A DNA stretch of 64,000 nucleotides, taken from the NCBI RefSeq assembly GCF_011762045.1, contig NZ_JAASQS010000003.1:434001-498000 (forward strand). The letters are read 5' to 3'. Under the pieces are notes generated by a model, which saw only the letters and a list, made by a program, of their open reading frames with translations, was not told the DNA's origin and did no database searches. The stretch comes from Rhizomicrobium electricum (GTDB taxonomy: Bacteria; Pseudomonadota; Alphaproteobacteria; Micropepsales; Micropepsaceae). The position numbers and the translations under genes were made by a program. Positions 37,455-47,519 of the stretch are shown one piece after another. The stretch's first letter is position 1. Each line of letters opens with the position of its first letter.

Positions 37455-38561
37455 ATGCCGGCAAAAATCCTCATCCTCGGCGGCACCGGCCAGACCGGAC
37501 GCCTGATCGCGCGCCATGTGTTGGAGCGTTCCGACGCCATCGTCACCATTGCCAGCCGCCGGTTGGGAAAAGCCGAAGAACTCGCCGCCGATCTCGGGCG
37601 CGACCGGCCCGAGCGCGTCAAGGCTGTGGAAGTCGATGCGGGCAATGCCGAATCCCTGCGCGCCGCCCTCGCCGGCCAGACGCTGCTGGTGGTGGCGGCT
37701 CCGACCACCGCCTACGTCGAGACGGTAGCGCGTGCCGCCCTGGAGGCGGGCGTCGATTATCTCGACGTCCAGATCGGCGCCAAGAAGTTCGCGTTCCTCC
37801 AATCGCTGGCGCCCGAAATCGAAGCCAAGGGCCGCTGCTTCATCACCGAAGCCGGTTTCCATCCCGGCCTGCCCGCGGCGCTGGTGCGGTTTGCCGCGGC
37901 CCATCTCGACACCGTCGAAAGCGCCATTACCGCCTGTTATCTGTCGATCGGCCGCGACATTCCTTTTTCCGATGCGGTGGAAGAGCTGGTGGAAGTCTTC
38001 CGCAACTACAATGCGCAAGTGTTCACCGGCGGCCACTGGACCGCGCCCGGTACCTATCAGATGCGCAAGATCGCGTTCGGCGGCGATATCGGAACGCGCT
38101 CCTGCTACTCGATGTTCTTCGAAGAACTGCGGCCGCTGCCGGACCGTTATCCGTCGCTGCGCGAGACCGGCTTCTTCATGGCAGGCACCCACTGGTTCAC
38201 CGATGCCGTCATATTCCCGCTTGCTTTCGTGCTGCTGAAGATCATTCCCAAGGCGACGAAGACCATCGGCCGTCTGTTGTGGTGGGGCATGACGCGTTTC
38301 CAGAAGCCGCCGTACCGGACCGAGTTGATCGTGCAGGCGAGCGGAACCCACGCCGGGCAAAAGACCGAGTTCGAAGCGGCGGTAGCGCACCGCGACGCCT
38401 ACGAACTCACCGCCATTCCGGTGGCCGCCGCGATCCTGCAATACCTCGAAGGCTTGGGGCGCCGACCCGGATTGCACATGATGGGCCATCTCGCCGATCC
38501 GCGCCGTCTTTTCACCGACATGAAGCGGATGGGCGTGAAAGTCAGGACGACAGTGGCGTAA
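37455..38561 (+). CDS. Saccharopine dehydrogenase-like NAD(P)-binding protein
   Basis: 368 residues. N-terminal Rossmann fold (KILILGGTGQTGRLIARHVL, then TIASRRLGKAEELAADLG) of the saccharopine-dehydrogenase-like family, with YLDVQIGAKKF and ITEAGFHPGLPAALVRF matching its central blocks. A hydrophobic segment near residues 250-275 (TDAVIFPLAFVLLKIIP) may associate with membrane. Substrate unknown. The frame extends to 36552 through antisense of the amidotransferase; the ATG at 37455 with GGGGCTC upstream is the start. Confidence 0.83.
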   Translation: MPAKILILGGTGQTGRLIARHVLERSDAIVTIASRRLGKAEELAADLGRDRPERVKAVEVDAGNAESLRAALAGQTLLVVAAPTTAYVETVARAALEAGVDYLDVQIGAKKFAFLQSLAPEIEAKGRCFITEAGFHPGLPAALVRFAAAHLDTVESAITACYLSIGRDIPFSDAVEELVEVFRNYNAQVFTGGHWTAPGTYQMRKIAFGGDIGTRSCYSMFFEELRPLPDRYPSLRETGFFMAGTHWFTDAVIFPLAFVLLKIIPKATKTIGRLLWWGMTRFQKPPYRTELIVQASGTHAGQKTEFEAAVAHRDAYELTAIPVAAAILQYLEGLGRRPGLHMMGHLADPRRLFTDMKRMGVKVRTTVA

Positions 38562-38562
38562 C

Positions 38563-39981
38563 CTACGCTTCTTCCACCGCCACGACGTCGACCGGCCCAG
38601 ACGGCACCTGCTCGTTGGTCAGATAGGCGCACAACGGCGCCAGCGTGGTTTGCGTGCGAGCCGGAATGGTAAGAAGCGTCTTGCCGCCCGCCTTGATCTG
38701 ATACACCGCCAGCGGCTTCGCGCCCGCGACGGCGGCTTGCCAGGTGACCTTTACGCGGCCGGCATCCTTGACGACTTTCACATCGGCCGGCTGCACCAGA
38801 CCTTGCGCCTTCTGCTGGAAGTAATTGGTGGTGGCGCCGTAGGCCGCTTCCGCCTGCTTTTCCAGCGCCAGCCGTTCGGCTTTGGTCATCGGCGCATCGC
38901 AGGCGGCGGCGAGATTGGCGACGAGCTGATCGTCGGCCGGATTCTTGCGGTTGATATGACCGGTGCCGATGATGGTCGTGCACACGCCCGGCAGCGAAAC
39001 CGTGTAGCGCACCATGTCATGCGTGTTGAGCTTGGAGCCGCCGACCTTCTGGTTCACTTCCTGCGGACCGCGCGTCCAATGCGGCTCCTTCGAGCCGACG
39101 AAGGCGCCGTCGGCGAACACTTTCATCGCGATCACGCCCATGCCTTTGGCGAGCGCCAGCGGCAGGACGTTGTTCTGATGCGGCAGGTACTGCTTGTCGG
39201 CAACATTGAGCGCCACCAGGAGCGTGTCGAGCTCGTTGCCCTCGTCCATGCGGATCAGGCGCGACAAGACGGTAGAATCGAGATGGCCGGTGACGCCGAC
39301 ATGGCGCACCCAGCGCTTATGCTCGGGATTGAGGCCGGTGTAGTTGGTGCCGTCGCGATAATCGAGCAATGCCGCAAACGCGCCGATCCGGTCGCCCATC
39401 TTGCCGCCGCGGTCGGCCATGCCGACATAGATCTGCTCCACCTGTTCCAGATTGCCGATGGCGTGGATCTGGATGCAATCGAGATAGGCGCCTTCCGGAA
39501 TGAAACCTTGGCCATCGCCGAACGCCTGGGTCAGTGTGCGCTTGAGATCGGTGACCGCGTTCTGGCCCGACGTATCGGCCGGATCCTTGGCGAAGCGGCG
39601 GGTCGTTTTGGAGGCGAAATACAGGCTCTCGCGCAGGTCCGCTTTGTAGCCGGGCTTGCCGGGCACCAGATTCATCCGGCGGAACGCCTCGCCGTAATGC
39701 ACCTGACTGGCGCCGTAGACGTTGGCGGTGTCGAGATAGTTCACGCCGAGTTCGACCGCGCGGCAGATGATGTCGGCCGGATCGACGCCTTCCGGCGTCC
39801 ATTGCAGCGATGCCTGTCCGCCGAGTCCGAGCGGGGTCACCATGAAGCCGGTGCGGCCGAGCACCTTCTTCGGAATGATCTTCGGCTTTTCGGAAATCTT
39901 GGCGGCGCGCGCCGGCTCGAACAGCGCAGCAGCGGCAGCACCCGCGCCGAGCGTGGTGAGAAGCTGACGACGATTGGCCAT
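38563..39981 (-). CDS. TAT-exported aldo/keto reductase with C-terminal extension
   Basis: 472 residues. Twin-arginine-like signal ANRRQLLTTLGAGAAAAALF. Then an aldo/keto reductase barrel: LGRTGFMVTPLGLGGQ, NYLDTANVYGASQVHYGEAF (catalytic Asp and Tyr), YFASKTT (Lys), LDCIQIHA (His). A C-terminal ~90-residue domain (PADVKVVKDAGRVKVTWQ...YQIKAGGKTLLTIPARTQTTLAP) looks like a fibronectin-III/beta-sandwich module. Export of a nicotinamide-cofactor enzyme fits Tat, which carries folded proteins. ATG at 39981. Converges with the saccharopine-DH-like gene, 1 bp apart. Confidence 0.87.
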   Translation of the reverse strand: MANRRQLLTTLGAGAAAAALFEPARAAKISEKPKIIPKKVLGRTGFMVTPLGLGGQASLQWTPEGVDPADIICRAVELGVNYLDTANVYGASQVHYGEAFRRMNLVPGKPGYKADLRESLYFASKTTRRFAKDPADTSGQNAVTDLKRTLTQAFGDGQGFIPEGAYLDCIQIHAIGNLEQVEQIYVGMADRGGKMGDRIGAFAALLDYRDGTNYTGLNPEHKRWVRHVGVTGHLDSTVLSRLIRMDEGNELDTLLVALNVADKQYLPHQNNVLPLALAKGMGVIAMKVFADGAFVGSKEPHWTRGPQEVNQKVGGSKLNTHDMVRYTVSLPGVCTTIIGTGHINRKNPADDQLVANLAAACDAPMTKAERLALEKQAEAAYGATTNYFQQKAQGLVQPADVKVVKDAGRVKVTWQAAVAGAKPLAVYQIKAGGKTLLTIPARTQTTLAPLCAYLTNEQVPSGPVDVVAVEEA

Positions 39982-40080
39982 GGCGATCCCCGAAGCGAAT
40001 TGCGCCGGCATTCTACGCCGTCCGTCGCGCGCGCGGACGCGACACAAACGGCCGCAGGACGATCAACTTGCGGTGTACGG

Positions 40081-40824
40081 TCAGCCCAGCTCGTCTCGGG
40101 CGATCTTGGCCCATTCGCGCTGGCGCGAACGGTAGTAACCGGGCGCGTGTTTGACCGAGTCGATGATCTCGCGGAACATCGCGTCGGCGCGCTCTTTCTG
40201 GCCTAGCTGTTTGAGCAGCAGCGCGAAGCGGCAGCGCGCCTCTTCGCCGGGATAGCGCATCACAATCGATTCATACTGATGTACGGCATCGTCGGTACGC
40301 CCGACGAGGACCAGCGAACGGGCGTAATCGAGTTCGGTGTCGGCATCCCAGGCGGCGGGATCGAGCGATTTCAGCCGCTCGAACGCGTCCACCGCACCGG
40401 CGCCGTCGCCCGCCAGGAGCTTCGCGCGCGCCAACCCCTTGAGCAGCGTCGGATCGCCTTCGCCGATCGGGCCCGCCATGGCGCCTTGATAGAGATCGAC
40501 CGCATCCTGGAACATGCCGCGCTTGATGCACTCCTCGGCCAGCGCCCGCTTGGCATCGGCCGAGCCGACCCGCTCCACTTCGCGCAGCTTCTCGCGATAG
40601 CCGCGGCCGGGATCGGCCATCGAGGAGACGTTGTCGGCAAAGCGGCGCGCCGAATTCGACGAGAACAGGTCGGGAAGTACGGCGAAGACGACGTAGGCAA
40701 CCCAGCCGATACCGGGCAGCATGCCGATCACAAGCAGCCACCACCACGGCCGCCCGGTGCGGATGCAGTGATAGGCGAACGCCAGCGAAATCAGCAGGTA
40801 GCCGAACGAATAGCCGTAGAACAT
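40081..40824 (-). CDS. Membrane-anchored TPR protein
   Basis: 247 residues. Two N-terminal membrane helices (GYLLISLAFAYHCI and WWWLLVIGMLPGIGWVAYVVFAVLP), the second resembling PLD-N-type anchors. Tetratricopeptide-like repeats follow (SADAKRALAEECIKRGMFQDAVDLYQGAM, LLKGLARAKLLAGDGAGAVDAFERLKSLDP, ADTELDYARSLVLVGRTDDAVHQYESIVMRYP). Likely a scaffold; partner unknown. Confidence 0.75.
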   Translation of the reverse strand: MFYGYSFGYLLISLAFAYHCIRTGRPWWWLLVIGMLPGIGWVAYVVFAVLPDLFSSNSARRFADNVSSMADPGRGYREKLREVERVGSADAKRALAEECIKRGMFQDAVDLYQGAMAGPIGEGDPTLLKGLARAKLLAGDGAGAVDAFERLKSLDPAAWDADTELDYARSLVLVGRTDDAVHQYESIVMRYPGEEARCRFALLLKQLGQKERADAMFREIIDSVKHAPGYYRSRQREWAKIARDELG

Positions 40825-40879
40825 GCGCCTGACCGTATCCCCGTCCCTGCGTAAGACTTAGGCAGTGGTCCCAGGGCAA

Positions 40880-41341
40880 TCAACCCTGCTTTTCCCATTT
40901 TCCGGTGGGGCTTTCTTTCCAATATGTAACGTCGTGGCCCGCCGCCTTGGCCGCTTTCCACGATTCGCGCGCGACCTGCAGCGCCGACGGGTCGTGCCCG
41001 TCGAACATCAGCACGATGCGAGCGAGGGCGCGCGTTGCGTCCGCGTTCCAATCGGGCGGCGCGACACCGCCGACCAGAAACAGAATCGCGGCGCCGTTCG
41101 GATTACCGTCTTCGGTGGTGATAAGCACCGGCTGGCGCGCCGCCTCGCCGTCGCCGAGCTGGGCATGCGGCAGGAACCCATCGTTGAAGGTCCACAGCAG
41201 CGTGTCGAGCGCATCGGCGCGGTCGGCGGATTCGGTCTTGATGACCGCCCGCCAGCCGCGCTGCAGCGACTTCTCGACCAGCCCCGGAAGCACATCCTCC
41301 AGGGCCCGCCGTTCGAGGTGATAGAAGAGGGTTTCGCTCAT
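40880..41341 (-). CDS. holC: DNA polymerase III chi subunit
   Basis: 153 residues. HolC links the clamp loader to SSB. The start MSETLFYHLERRALEDVLPGLVEKSLQRGWRAVIKT and DTLLWTFNDGFLPHAQLGD match the family, as does PNGAAILFLVGGVAPPDW. Starts inside the pepA stop (TAATG), a conserved pepA-holC pairing. Confidence 0.93.
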   Translation of the reverse strand: MSETLFYHLERRALEDVLPGLVEKSLQRGWRAVIKTESADRADALDTLLWTFNDGFLPHAQLGDGEAARQPVLITTEDGNPNGAAILFLVGGVAPPDWNADATRALARIVLMFDGHDPSALQVARESWKAAKAAGHDVTYWKESPTGKWEKQG

Positions 41342-42834
41342 TAATCCTCGTAATTATCCGCCACCAGCCGGTCGAGGATACGCACGCCCCAGCCGGTGGA
41401 CCAGCTCGGGATCAGCGGCTTCTGTTCGCCGTCCTGCCAGGCCACGCCGGCGATATCCAAATGCGCCCACGGCGTCTTTTCGACCACGAAACGCTGCAGG
41501 AACTGCGCCGCGGTGATCGAGCCCGCATGCTGCCCGCCGATGTTCTTCATGTCGGCGATCTTGGACTTCAGGAGCTTGTCGTAGCCTTTGCCGAGCGGCA
41601 TGCGCCACACCGGCTCGCCCGCCGCCTTGCCGGCCATCGTGAGCTGCTCGCTGAGCGCATCGTTGTTGGAGAACAGGCCGGCATGCTCGCTGCCGAGCGC
41701 GATCAAGATGGCGCCGGTCAGGGTGGCGAGATCGACCACGGCGCACGGCTTGAACTTGGTCTGCGCGTACCACAGCGCATCGGCAAGCACGAGGCGGCCT
41801 TCGGCGTCGGTGTTGAGCACCTCGATGGTCTGGCCCGACATCGAGGACACCACATCGTCGGGCCGCTGGGCTTTGCCGTCGGGCATGTTCTCGACCAGGC
41901 CGATGACGCCGACCGCGTTCACTTTCGCCTTGCGGGCCGCGAGAGCGCGCAGCGTGCCGATCACCGCCGCCGCGCCGCCCATGTCGCCTTTCATGCCCAT
42001 CATGCCGGCGCCGCTCTTGAGCGACAGACCGCCCGAATCGAAGCACACGCCCTTGCCGACGAATGCGACCGGAGCAGCCGTCTTGCGGCGCGAACCGTGC
42101 CATTCGAGCACCACGAGCTGACTTTCGCGCTCGCTGCCCTGGCCGACGCCGAGCAGGGCGCCCATGCCGAGTCGCTTCATCTGGGCTTCGCCGAGCACGG
42201 TCACTTTCAGGCCCAGCTTGGCCAGTCCTTTGGCCCGGCGGGCGAATTCGACCGGCGACAGCACGTTCGGCGGCTCGTTGACGAGGTCGCGGGCGAAGAA
42301 AACGCCGTCCGCCACCGCCAGAAGGCGGGCATAGGCCCGGCGGGCCGCGGCGGCATCACCTGTCGCAAACGTAATTTTTTTGAGGGCGAAGCCGCGGTCG
42401 TCGAGATCCTTGGTGCGATAGGTGTCGAAGGCATAGGTTTTGAGCTTGGCGCCCAGGGCCAGATGCGCCGCCAGATCCCCTCCTTTGGCCCCCTTGAGAC
42501 CCGTCAGATCGAGCGTCGCTTCGGTCTCTGTGCCGCCCTTGAGCCGGCCCAGCGCCGTCGCAGCGACGGTTTCCGCGGTCGCAGCGTCGAAATCCGCCGC
42601 CTTGCCCAGGCCAACCACGATCAGCCGCGACACTTTCAGCCCTGCCGGGGCCAGGATTTCCACGATTTGCCCCGGCTTTCCCGTGAACCGGGAGGCCTTG
42701 AGGGCCCGCTCGACGGCACCGCGGCTCGACCGGTCGGCCCTGGCCGCCGCCGGAAGCAGCTCCGGACCCTCGGTCGCACCGACCACCAGAGCGCCCGATT
42801 CCACCGCCGCCGCGGCGGCAAACGTGAACTGCAT
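41341..42834 (-). CDS. pepA: Leucyl aminopeptidase, PepA/M17 family
   Basis: 497 residues, hexameric two-zinc aminopeptidase. Catalytic half: FVGKGVCFDSGGLSLKSGAGMMGMKGDMGGAAAVIG, then NTDAEGRLVLADALWYAQ, both M17 signatures. AGGAGAA precedes the ATG at 42834. Divergent from lptF with 182 bp between; both promoters lie there. Confidence 0.95.
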   Translation of the reverse strand: MQFTFAAAAAVESGALVVGATEGPELLPAAARADRSSRGAVERALKASRFTGKPGQIVEILAPAGLKVSRLIVVGLGKAADFDAATAETVAATALGRLKGGTETEATLDLTGLKGAKGGDLAAHLALGAKLKTYAFDTYRTKDLDDRGFALKKITFATGDAAAARRAYARLLAVADGVFFARDLVNEPPNVLSPVEFARRAKGLAKLGLKVTVLGEAQMKRLGMGALLGVGQGSERESQLVVLEWHGSRRKTAAPVAFVGKGVCFDSGGLSLKSGAGMMGMKGDMGGAAAVIGTLRALAARKAKVNAVGVIGLVENMPDGKAQRPDDVVSSMSGQTIEVLNTDAEGRLVLADALWYAQTKFKPCAVVDLATLTGAILIALGSEHAGLFSNNDALSEQLTMAGKAAGEPVWRMPLGKGYDKLLKSKIADMKNIGGQHAGSITAAQFLQRFVVEKTPWAHLDIAGVAWQDGEQKPLIPSWSTGWGVRILDRLVADNYED

Positions 42835-43016
42835 TGCAAATTCTCCTGATTTCTTAACGGGCATTCGGGGGCCTCACCCTTTACGCTGGGTTGCCCCGGT
42901 GCCACTGGGGGATGCTAAAGAAGGGGAAGATAGTTTATGTCGAATCGCCACGGGGGCAAACGCCCGGTGCGCGCGAGGTGTGCGTAACGGCCCGCTCCGG
43001 GTCTCTGGGAAGGTTC

Positions 43017-44147
43017 ATGCGGCGTCTGTCGTCCTACGTCTTGAAGCAGTTGATCGGGCCGGTGGCGTTGTTCACCTTCCTGCTCACCTGCGTCATCTGG
43101 CTGACGCAGGCTTTGCGCCTTCTCGACCTCATCATCAACCGCGGCCAGTCGGCCGTGACGTTCCTTTACCTCTCGATGCTGGTGGTGCCGGGATTGCTCG
43201 TCATCATCCTGCCGCTCGCCTTCTTCTCAGGTGCGCTGATCGCACTGTCGCGGCTCAATAGCGAAAGCGAACTGGTGGTGATGGCCTCGGCCGGGTTCAG
43301 CCGGGTGCAGCTTGCCGTGCCGGTGTTGACCGCGGCCGTGCTGGTGATGGTGCTGACCTGGGTGTGCAGCCTGTGGGCGATGCCGGCGGGACAGCAGGCC
43401 CTCAACGCAACCTTGTTCGATATCCGCGCCAACGTCTCCACCGCCCTGCTCAACGAAGGCACGTTCAACACGCCGGCCAAAGGCCTCACCGTGTTCATCC
43501 GCGCCATCGACAATGACGGCACGATCCACGGCGCGCTGGTGCACGACAACCGCAATGCCAAGGCGCCGATCAGCTATCTCGCCGAATCCGGACGCATCGT
43601 GCAGACGCCGGCAGGCTCGCGTCTCGTCATGGTCGACGGCACCATCCAGCGCGTCGCCAAGCGGGGCGCACGGCTCAATGTGCTCAAGTTCCAGCGCTAC
43701 GTCTTCGATCTCGACCAGTTCGCCGCGATCCAGCCGGCGAGCGAACGCAAGGCCAAAGAGGCGTTCATCGGCGAATTGTTCCATCCGCCGGCCGGGATCA
43801 AGGACAAGGCCCGCCGCGCCTATCTCGCCGAAGCCCACAGCCGCATCGCCGAGCCGTTCTATTGCATCGCCTTCGCGCTGATCGCGCTCGCTGCCGTCAC
43901 CCAAGGCCGTCGCGCCCGCGGCGCCCATCTGCTCCGGATGACGATCGCTTGCGCCGCCGCCGCGGGCTTGCGCATCGCCGGTTACGGCGTCGCCGGACTG
44001 GCGATCGGCAACACGGCGTTCTGCATCCTGTTCTATCTCCTGCCGCTGATCGGCATCGCCGGAGCGGCGTTCGTGCTGGCGGGCGGCTTCCCCAAGCCGC
44101 TGCCCGGCGTGGCGCCGCCCTCGATGCCGACGGGAGAAACGGCATGA
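43017..44147 (+). CDS. lptF: LptF, LPS export permease
   Basis: 376 residues. Partner of LptG in the LptB2FG inner-membrane extractor of lipopolysaccharide. Six membrane helices expected: LIGPVALFTFLLTCVIWLTQ and LVVPGLLVIILPLAFFSGALIAL in the first half, a periplasmic jellyroll (~residues 130-270), then three helices from FYCIAFALIALAAV. YjgP/YjgQ family core RLNSESELVVMASAGFS. ATG at 43017 with GGGAAGG; overlaps lptG (ATGA). Confidence 0.93.
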   Translation: MRRLSSYVLKQLIGPVALFTFLLTCVIWLTQALRLLDLIINRGQSAVTFLYLSMLVVPGLLVIILPLAFFSGALIALSRLNSESELVVMASAGFSRVQLAVPVLTAAVLVMVLTWVCSLWAMPAGQQALNATLFDIRANVSTALLNEGTFNTPAKGLTVFIRAIDNDGTIHGALVHDNRNAKAPISYLAESGRIVQTPAGSRLVMVDGTIQRVAKRGARLNVLKFQRYVFDLDQFAAIQPASERKAKEAFIGELFHPPAGIKDKARRAYLAEAHSRIAEPFYCIAFALIALAAVTQGRRARGAHLLRMTIACAAAAGLRIAGYGVAGLAIGNTAFCILFYLLPLIGIAGAAFVLAGGFPKPLPGVAPPSMPTGETA

Positions 44148-45235
44148 GCTGGTCGTGGACCCTTTACCGCTATCTCGCGCGCCAGTTCGCGTTCGGCATC
44201 GGCATGGTCTATGCCACCTTCCTGCTGCTCGCGTTTTCGATCGACGTCGTGAACCTGATCGACCGCGTCGCCGGCAAGGGCGTGACGAGCGCCGTCGTGG
44301 TCGGCATGGCGATCCTGCAATTGCCCCAGCTCGGCATCCGCATGCTGCCGTTCGCCGTGCTGCTCGGCGGCGTGTTCACCTTCGTGCGGCTGTCGCGCAG
44401 CCAGGAACTCGTCGCCACGCGCGCCGCCGGCGTATCCGCCTGGGACTTCCTGCTGCCGCCGCTGGCGGTGGCGATCACCTTCGGCGTGTTCGTGGTGGTG
44501 GCGGTGACGCCGGTTTCCTCGGCGATGCTGAACCAGTTTTCCCAGCTCGAAGCCAAATACGTCAAAGGTCAGGCCTCGCAGCTTTCGATCTCCGCCAACG
44601 GCCTGTGGCTGCGCCAGGGCGACCAGACCGGCCAGAGCGTGGTCCATGCCCTCTCGGTGGCCCGGCAGGGCGAATTCCTCGACGACGTGATCGTCTTTCT
44701 CTACGGGGCGAACGACCATATCGAGGGCCGCATCGACGCCCACACCGCCCAGCTCATGAACGGGGCTTGGCTGCTGTCCGACGCCTGGGTCTCGGGCCCG
44801 GACGGCATTCCGAAGCATTACGACCGCTACGAAGCCAAGACGACCCTGACCAAGGACCAGATCCAGGAGAGCTTCGCGCCGCCCGATACCTTGTCCTTCT
44901 GGGCCCTGCCGCACTTCATCCAGTCGGCCGAAACCGCCGGATTCTCGGCCATCCGCTACCGGCTTTACCTCTATTCGCTGCTGACCCTGCCGATTCTCCT
45001 GGCGGCTATGGTGTTCATGGGGGCCAGCTTTTCGCTCAAGCTGTCGCGCCAGGGCGGCCTGGGCCGCGTCGTTCTGATCAGTGCCTTGTCGGGCTTCGGC
45101 GTGTACTTTTTCACCGATTTGACGCGCGCGCTCGGTCAATCGGCCATTCTGCCTGCCTGGCTCGCCGCCACGGCTCCGGCAGCGGCGGCCATCATGATCG
45201 GCATGACGCTCGTCTTCCACCAGGAGGACGGATGA
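44144..45235 (+). CDS. lptG: LptG, LPS export permease
   Basis: 363 residues, the second YjgP/YjgQ-family subunit. YATFLLLAFSIDVVNLIDRV, RLSRSQELVATRAAGVSAWDFLLPPLAVAI and a C-terminal triple helix (LLTLPILLAAMVFMGASFSL). Start and stop both overlap neighbours as ATGA, giving tight coupling of lptF-lptG-lptD. Confidence 0.93.
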   Translation: MSWSWTLYRYLARQFAFGIGMVYATFLLLAFSIDVVNLIDRVAGKGVTSAVVVGMAILQLPQLGIRMLPFAVLLGGVFTFVRLSRSQELVATRAAGVSAWDFLLPPLAVAITFGVFVVVAVTPVSSAMLNQFSQLEAKYVKGQASQLSISANGLWLRQGDQTGQSVVHALSVARQGEFLDDVIVFLYGANDHIEGRIDAHTAQLMNGAWLLSDAWVSGPDGIPKHYDRYEAKTTLTKDQIQESFAPPDTLSFWALPHFIQSAETAGFSAIRYRLYLYSLLTLPILLAAMVFMGASFSLKLSRQGGLGRVVLISALSGFGVYFFTDLTRALGQSAILPAWLAATAPAAAAIMIGMTLVFHQEDG

Positions 45236-47448
45236 GACCGGTCCTGAAGCGGTTCCTGTTCGGCAGCGCGGCCCTCGCTTTCGCAGCGACGGGTGTGGTT
45301 GCGCGCGCGCAGAACACCCCCGCCGGCAAGGATATGCTGTTGCAGGCCGACACCGCGGTCTACGACGACAAGGCCAAGACCGTGACGGCCAAGGGCCACG
45401 TCGAGATCGACTACGACGGCCGCATCCTTTTGGCCGACAGCGTCACCTACAACCAGAATACCGAGGTCATCACCGCCAGCGGCCACGTCTCGCTGCTCGA
45501 CAAGACCGGCAACGTCGCCTTCGCCGAGCATGTCGTGCTGACCGACAAGATGCGCGACGGCGCCATCCAGGGCTTCGGCGCCCTGCTGGACGGCCACACC
45601 CGCATGGTCGCGGCGACCGCCCAGCGCAAAGAAGGCCGCTACACCATCGCGCGGCACGTCGCCTATACGCCGTGCAAGATCTGCAACAAGCCGGGCGAAC
45701 GCGTGCCGACCTGGCAGATCCGCGCCGACAAGGTCGAGCACGATCAGGTGCAGCATCGCGTCAAGTTCAAGGACGCGACGATCGAGGCGTTCGGCGTGCC
45801 GGTGTTCTACACGCCGTATTTCGCCGAACCGGACCCGTCGGTGCATTACGCCAGCGGCTTTTTGATGCCCGACGTCGGTTCGTCGAGTTCCAACGGCTAC
45901 TACATCACGCTGCCGTATTACTGGAACATGTCGAAGAGCCGTGACGCCACGATCGAGCCGATGTTCACCACGCGCGGCGGCCAGGTGCTGCTGGGCGAAT
46001 ACCGTCAGCGCTGGAACGAAGGCGGCATGTGGCTGCAGGGTTCGGTGGCGCACAATCCGCGCGGCGGCAACTCCACGCATCGCACCCAGTACTACACGCA
46101 CTTGTTCGGATCGGGACGCGCTTCGCTCGACGACACCTGGACGTTCGGTTACGACGCCCAGCTCGCTTCCAACGACACCTATCTGAAGCGCTACGACATC
46201 AGCCAGCTCGACCGGCTGGTGTCGGACCTGTTCTTCACCGGCGAACAGGGGCGCAGCCGCTTCACGGTTGCCGGCTATTTCTTCCAGGGCCTGAGGGCAT
46301 CGGACAACAACCGCACCTTCCCGGTGCCGCTGCCGCTGATCGAATACACCTACATCCCGGCGCAGAAGCTGGTCGGCGGGCGGTTCCGTCTCGACATCAA
46401 CACCGTGGCGCTGACGCGCGACGTCGGGACCAACAGCCAGCGCCTCACGGCCGAAGCCAACTGGCGGCTGCCCGCTGTCAGCAACAACGGCATGCTGTGG
46501 ACCTTTGCGCTCGACGCCCGCGGCGACGTCTATCACACCGATTACGCCAGCGGTTATCAGCCCGGCGACGCCTATTCCGATCCCGGCACCAACGCGTCGA
46601 AGAGCGTGTTCAAGACGCGCGGCCTGCCCTATGCCGCCCTCGACTGGCGCTGGCCCTTCATCAACAGCTTTGCCAGCCGCGCCATCGTGCTCGAGCCGAT
46701 CGTGCAGCTCATCGCGCAGCCTTACGGCGGCAACCTGACCGGGATGCCGAACGAAGACAGCCTTAACATCGAACTCGACGACAACAATCTTCTGAGCTTC
46801 GACCAGGTTCCCGGCAACGACCTCGTGGTGTCGGGACCGCGCGCCAATTTCGGCCTGCGGGCCGAAACGCGGTTCGAATCCGGCTACGCCGAAGCCTTGA
46901 TCGGCCAGGCGCTCCGCCTCAAGGAAGATCCCGCGCTGACGGCGGTGCCGGGCGCCGGCTTCACCGGCACCAGTTCCGACCTGATCGGCCGGTTCAGCCT
47001 GAAGTTCCAGCCTTACATCGACCTTACCAATCGCATCGACATAGATGAACAAACCGGTAATGTCCGGCGCAACGAAATCTATGTGACGGGAACCTACGGT
47101 CGTAACGCGACGCGTATCAGCTATATCGAATTGTCGCCGACCCTGGGCCTGCCCGCGCGCCAGGAAGTCAACGCCCAGATCGATGTTAACTTCTACCGCA
47201 ACTGGCAGGCGTTTGCGGCCATCCGTCGCGATTTAAAGTCCGACCAGACCCTCGATACCGAGTTCGGACTTGGTTACGAGGACGATTGCCTGGGAATTTC
47301 GCTGGGCTACCACCGGAAATACACGGCGGACCGCGACTTGAAGCCCTCCACCAACTACGTTTTGCGGTTCAAGCTGAAGACGTCGAATTCGCCGATTCAG
47401 CCGTTTAGCCTGTTTCCGGAAGATGTCTTCTCCTACGGGCGTCCTTGA
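45232..47448 (+). CDS. lptD: LptD, outer-membrane LPS assembly protein
   Basis: 738 residues. Signal peptide (MRPVLKRFLFGSAALAFAATGVVARA), N-terminal OstA beta-jellyroll (DMLLQADTAVYDDKAKTVTAKGHVEIDYDGRILLADSVTYNQNTE), then the OstA_C barrel (FTTRGGQVLLGEYRQRWNEGGMWLQGS; EFGLGYEDDCLGISLGYHRKYTADRDLKPSTNYVLRFKLK). It inserts LPS in the outer leaflet with LptE. Two cysteines in CKICNKPGE plus a late DDCLG cysteine could form the disulphides found in LptD. Confidence 0.95.
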   Translation: MRPVLKRFLFGSAALAFAATGVVARAQNTPAGKDMLLQADTAVYDDKAKTVTAKGHVEIDYDGRILLADSVTYNQNTEVITASGHVSLLDKTGNVAFAEHVVLTDKMRDGAIQGFGALLDGHTRMVAATAQRKEGRYTIARHVAYTPCKICNKPGERVPTWQIRADKVEHDQVQHRVKFKDATIEAFGVPVFYTPYFAEPDPSVHYASGFLMPDVGSSSSNGYYITLPYYWNMSKSRDATIEPMFTTRGGQVLLGEYRQRWNEGGMWLQGSVAHNPRGGNSTHRTQYYTHLFGSGRASLDDTWTFGYDAQLASNDTYLKRYDISQLDRLVSDLFFTGEQGRSRFTVAGYFFQGLRASDNNRTFPVPLPLIEYTYIPAQKLVGGRFRLDINTVALTRDVGTNSQRLTAEANWRLPAVSNNGMLWTFALDARGDVYHTDYASGYQPGDAYSDPGTNASKSVFKTRGLPYAALDWRWPFINSFASRAIVLEPIVQLIAQPYGGNLTGMPNEDSLNIELDDNNLLSFDQVPGNDLVVSGPRANFGLRAETRFESGYAEALIGQALRLKEDPALTAVPGAGFTGTSSDLIGRFSLKFQPYIDLTNRIDIDEQTGNVRRNEIYVTGTYGRNATRISYIELSPTLGLPARQEVNAQIDVNFYRNWQAFAAIRRDLKSDQTLDTEFGLGYEDDCLGISLGYHRKYTADRDLKPSTNYVLRFKLKTSNSPIQPFSLFPEDVFSYGRP

Positions 47449-47519
47449 TCCCGGACGGGATTTGCTTATCCTCCGGCTCCAGCTAAAACCGGGCTGTTAT
47501 TGGGAAAAAAGCGTTGGTG

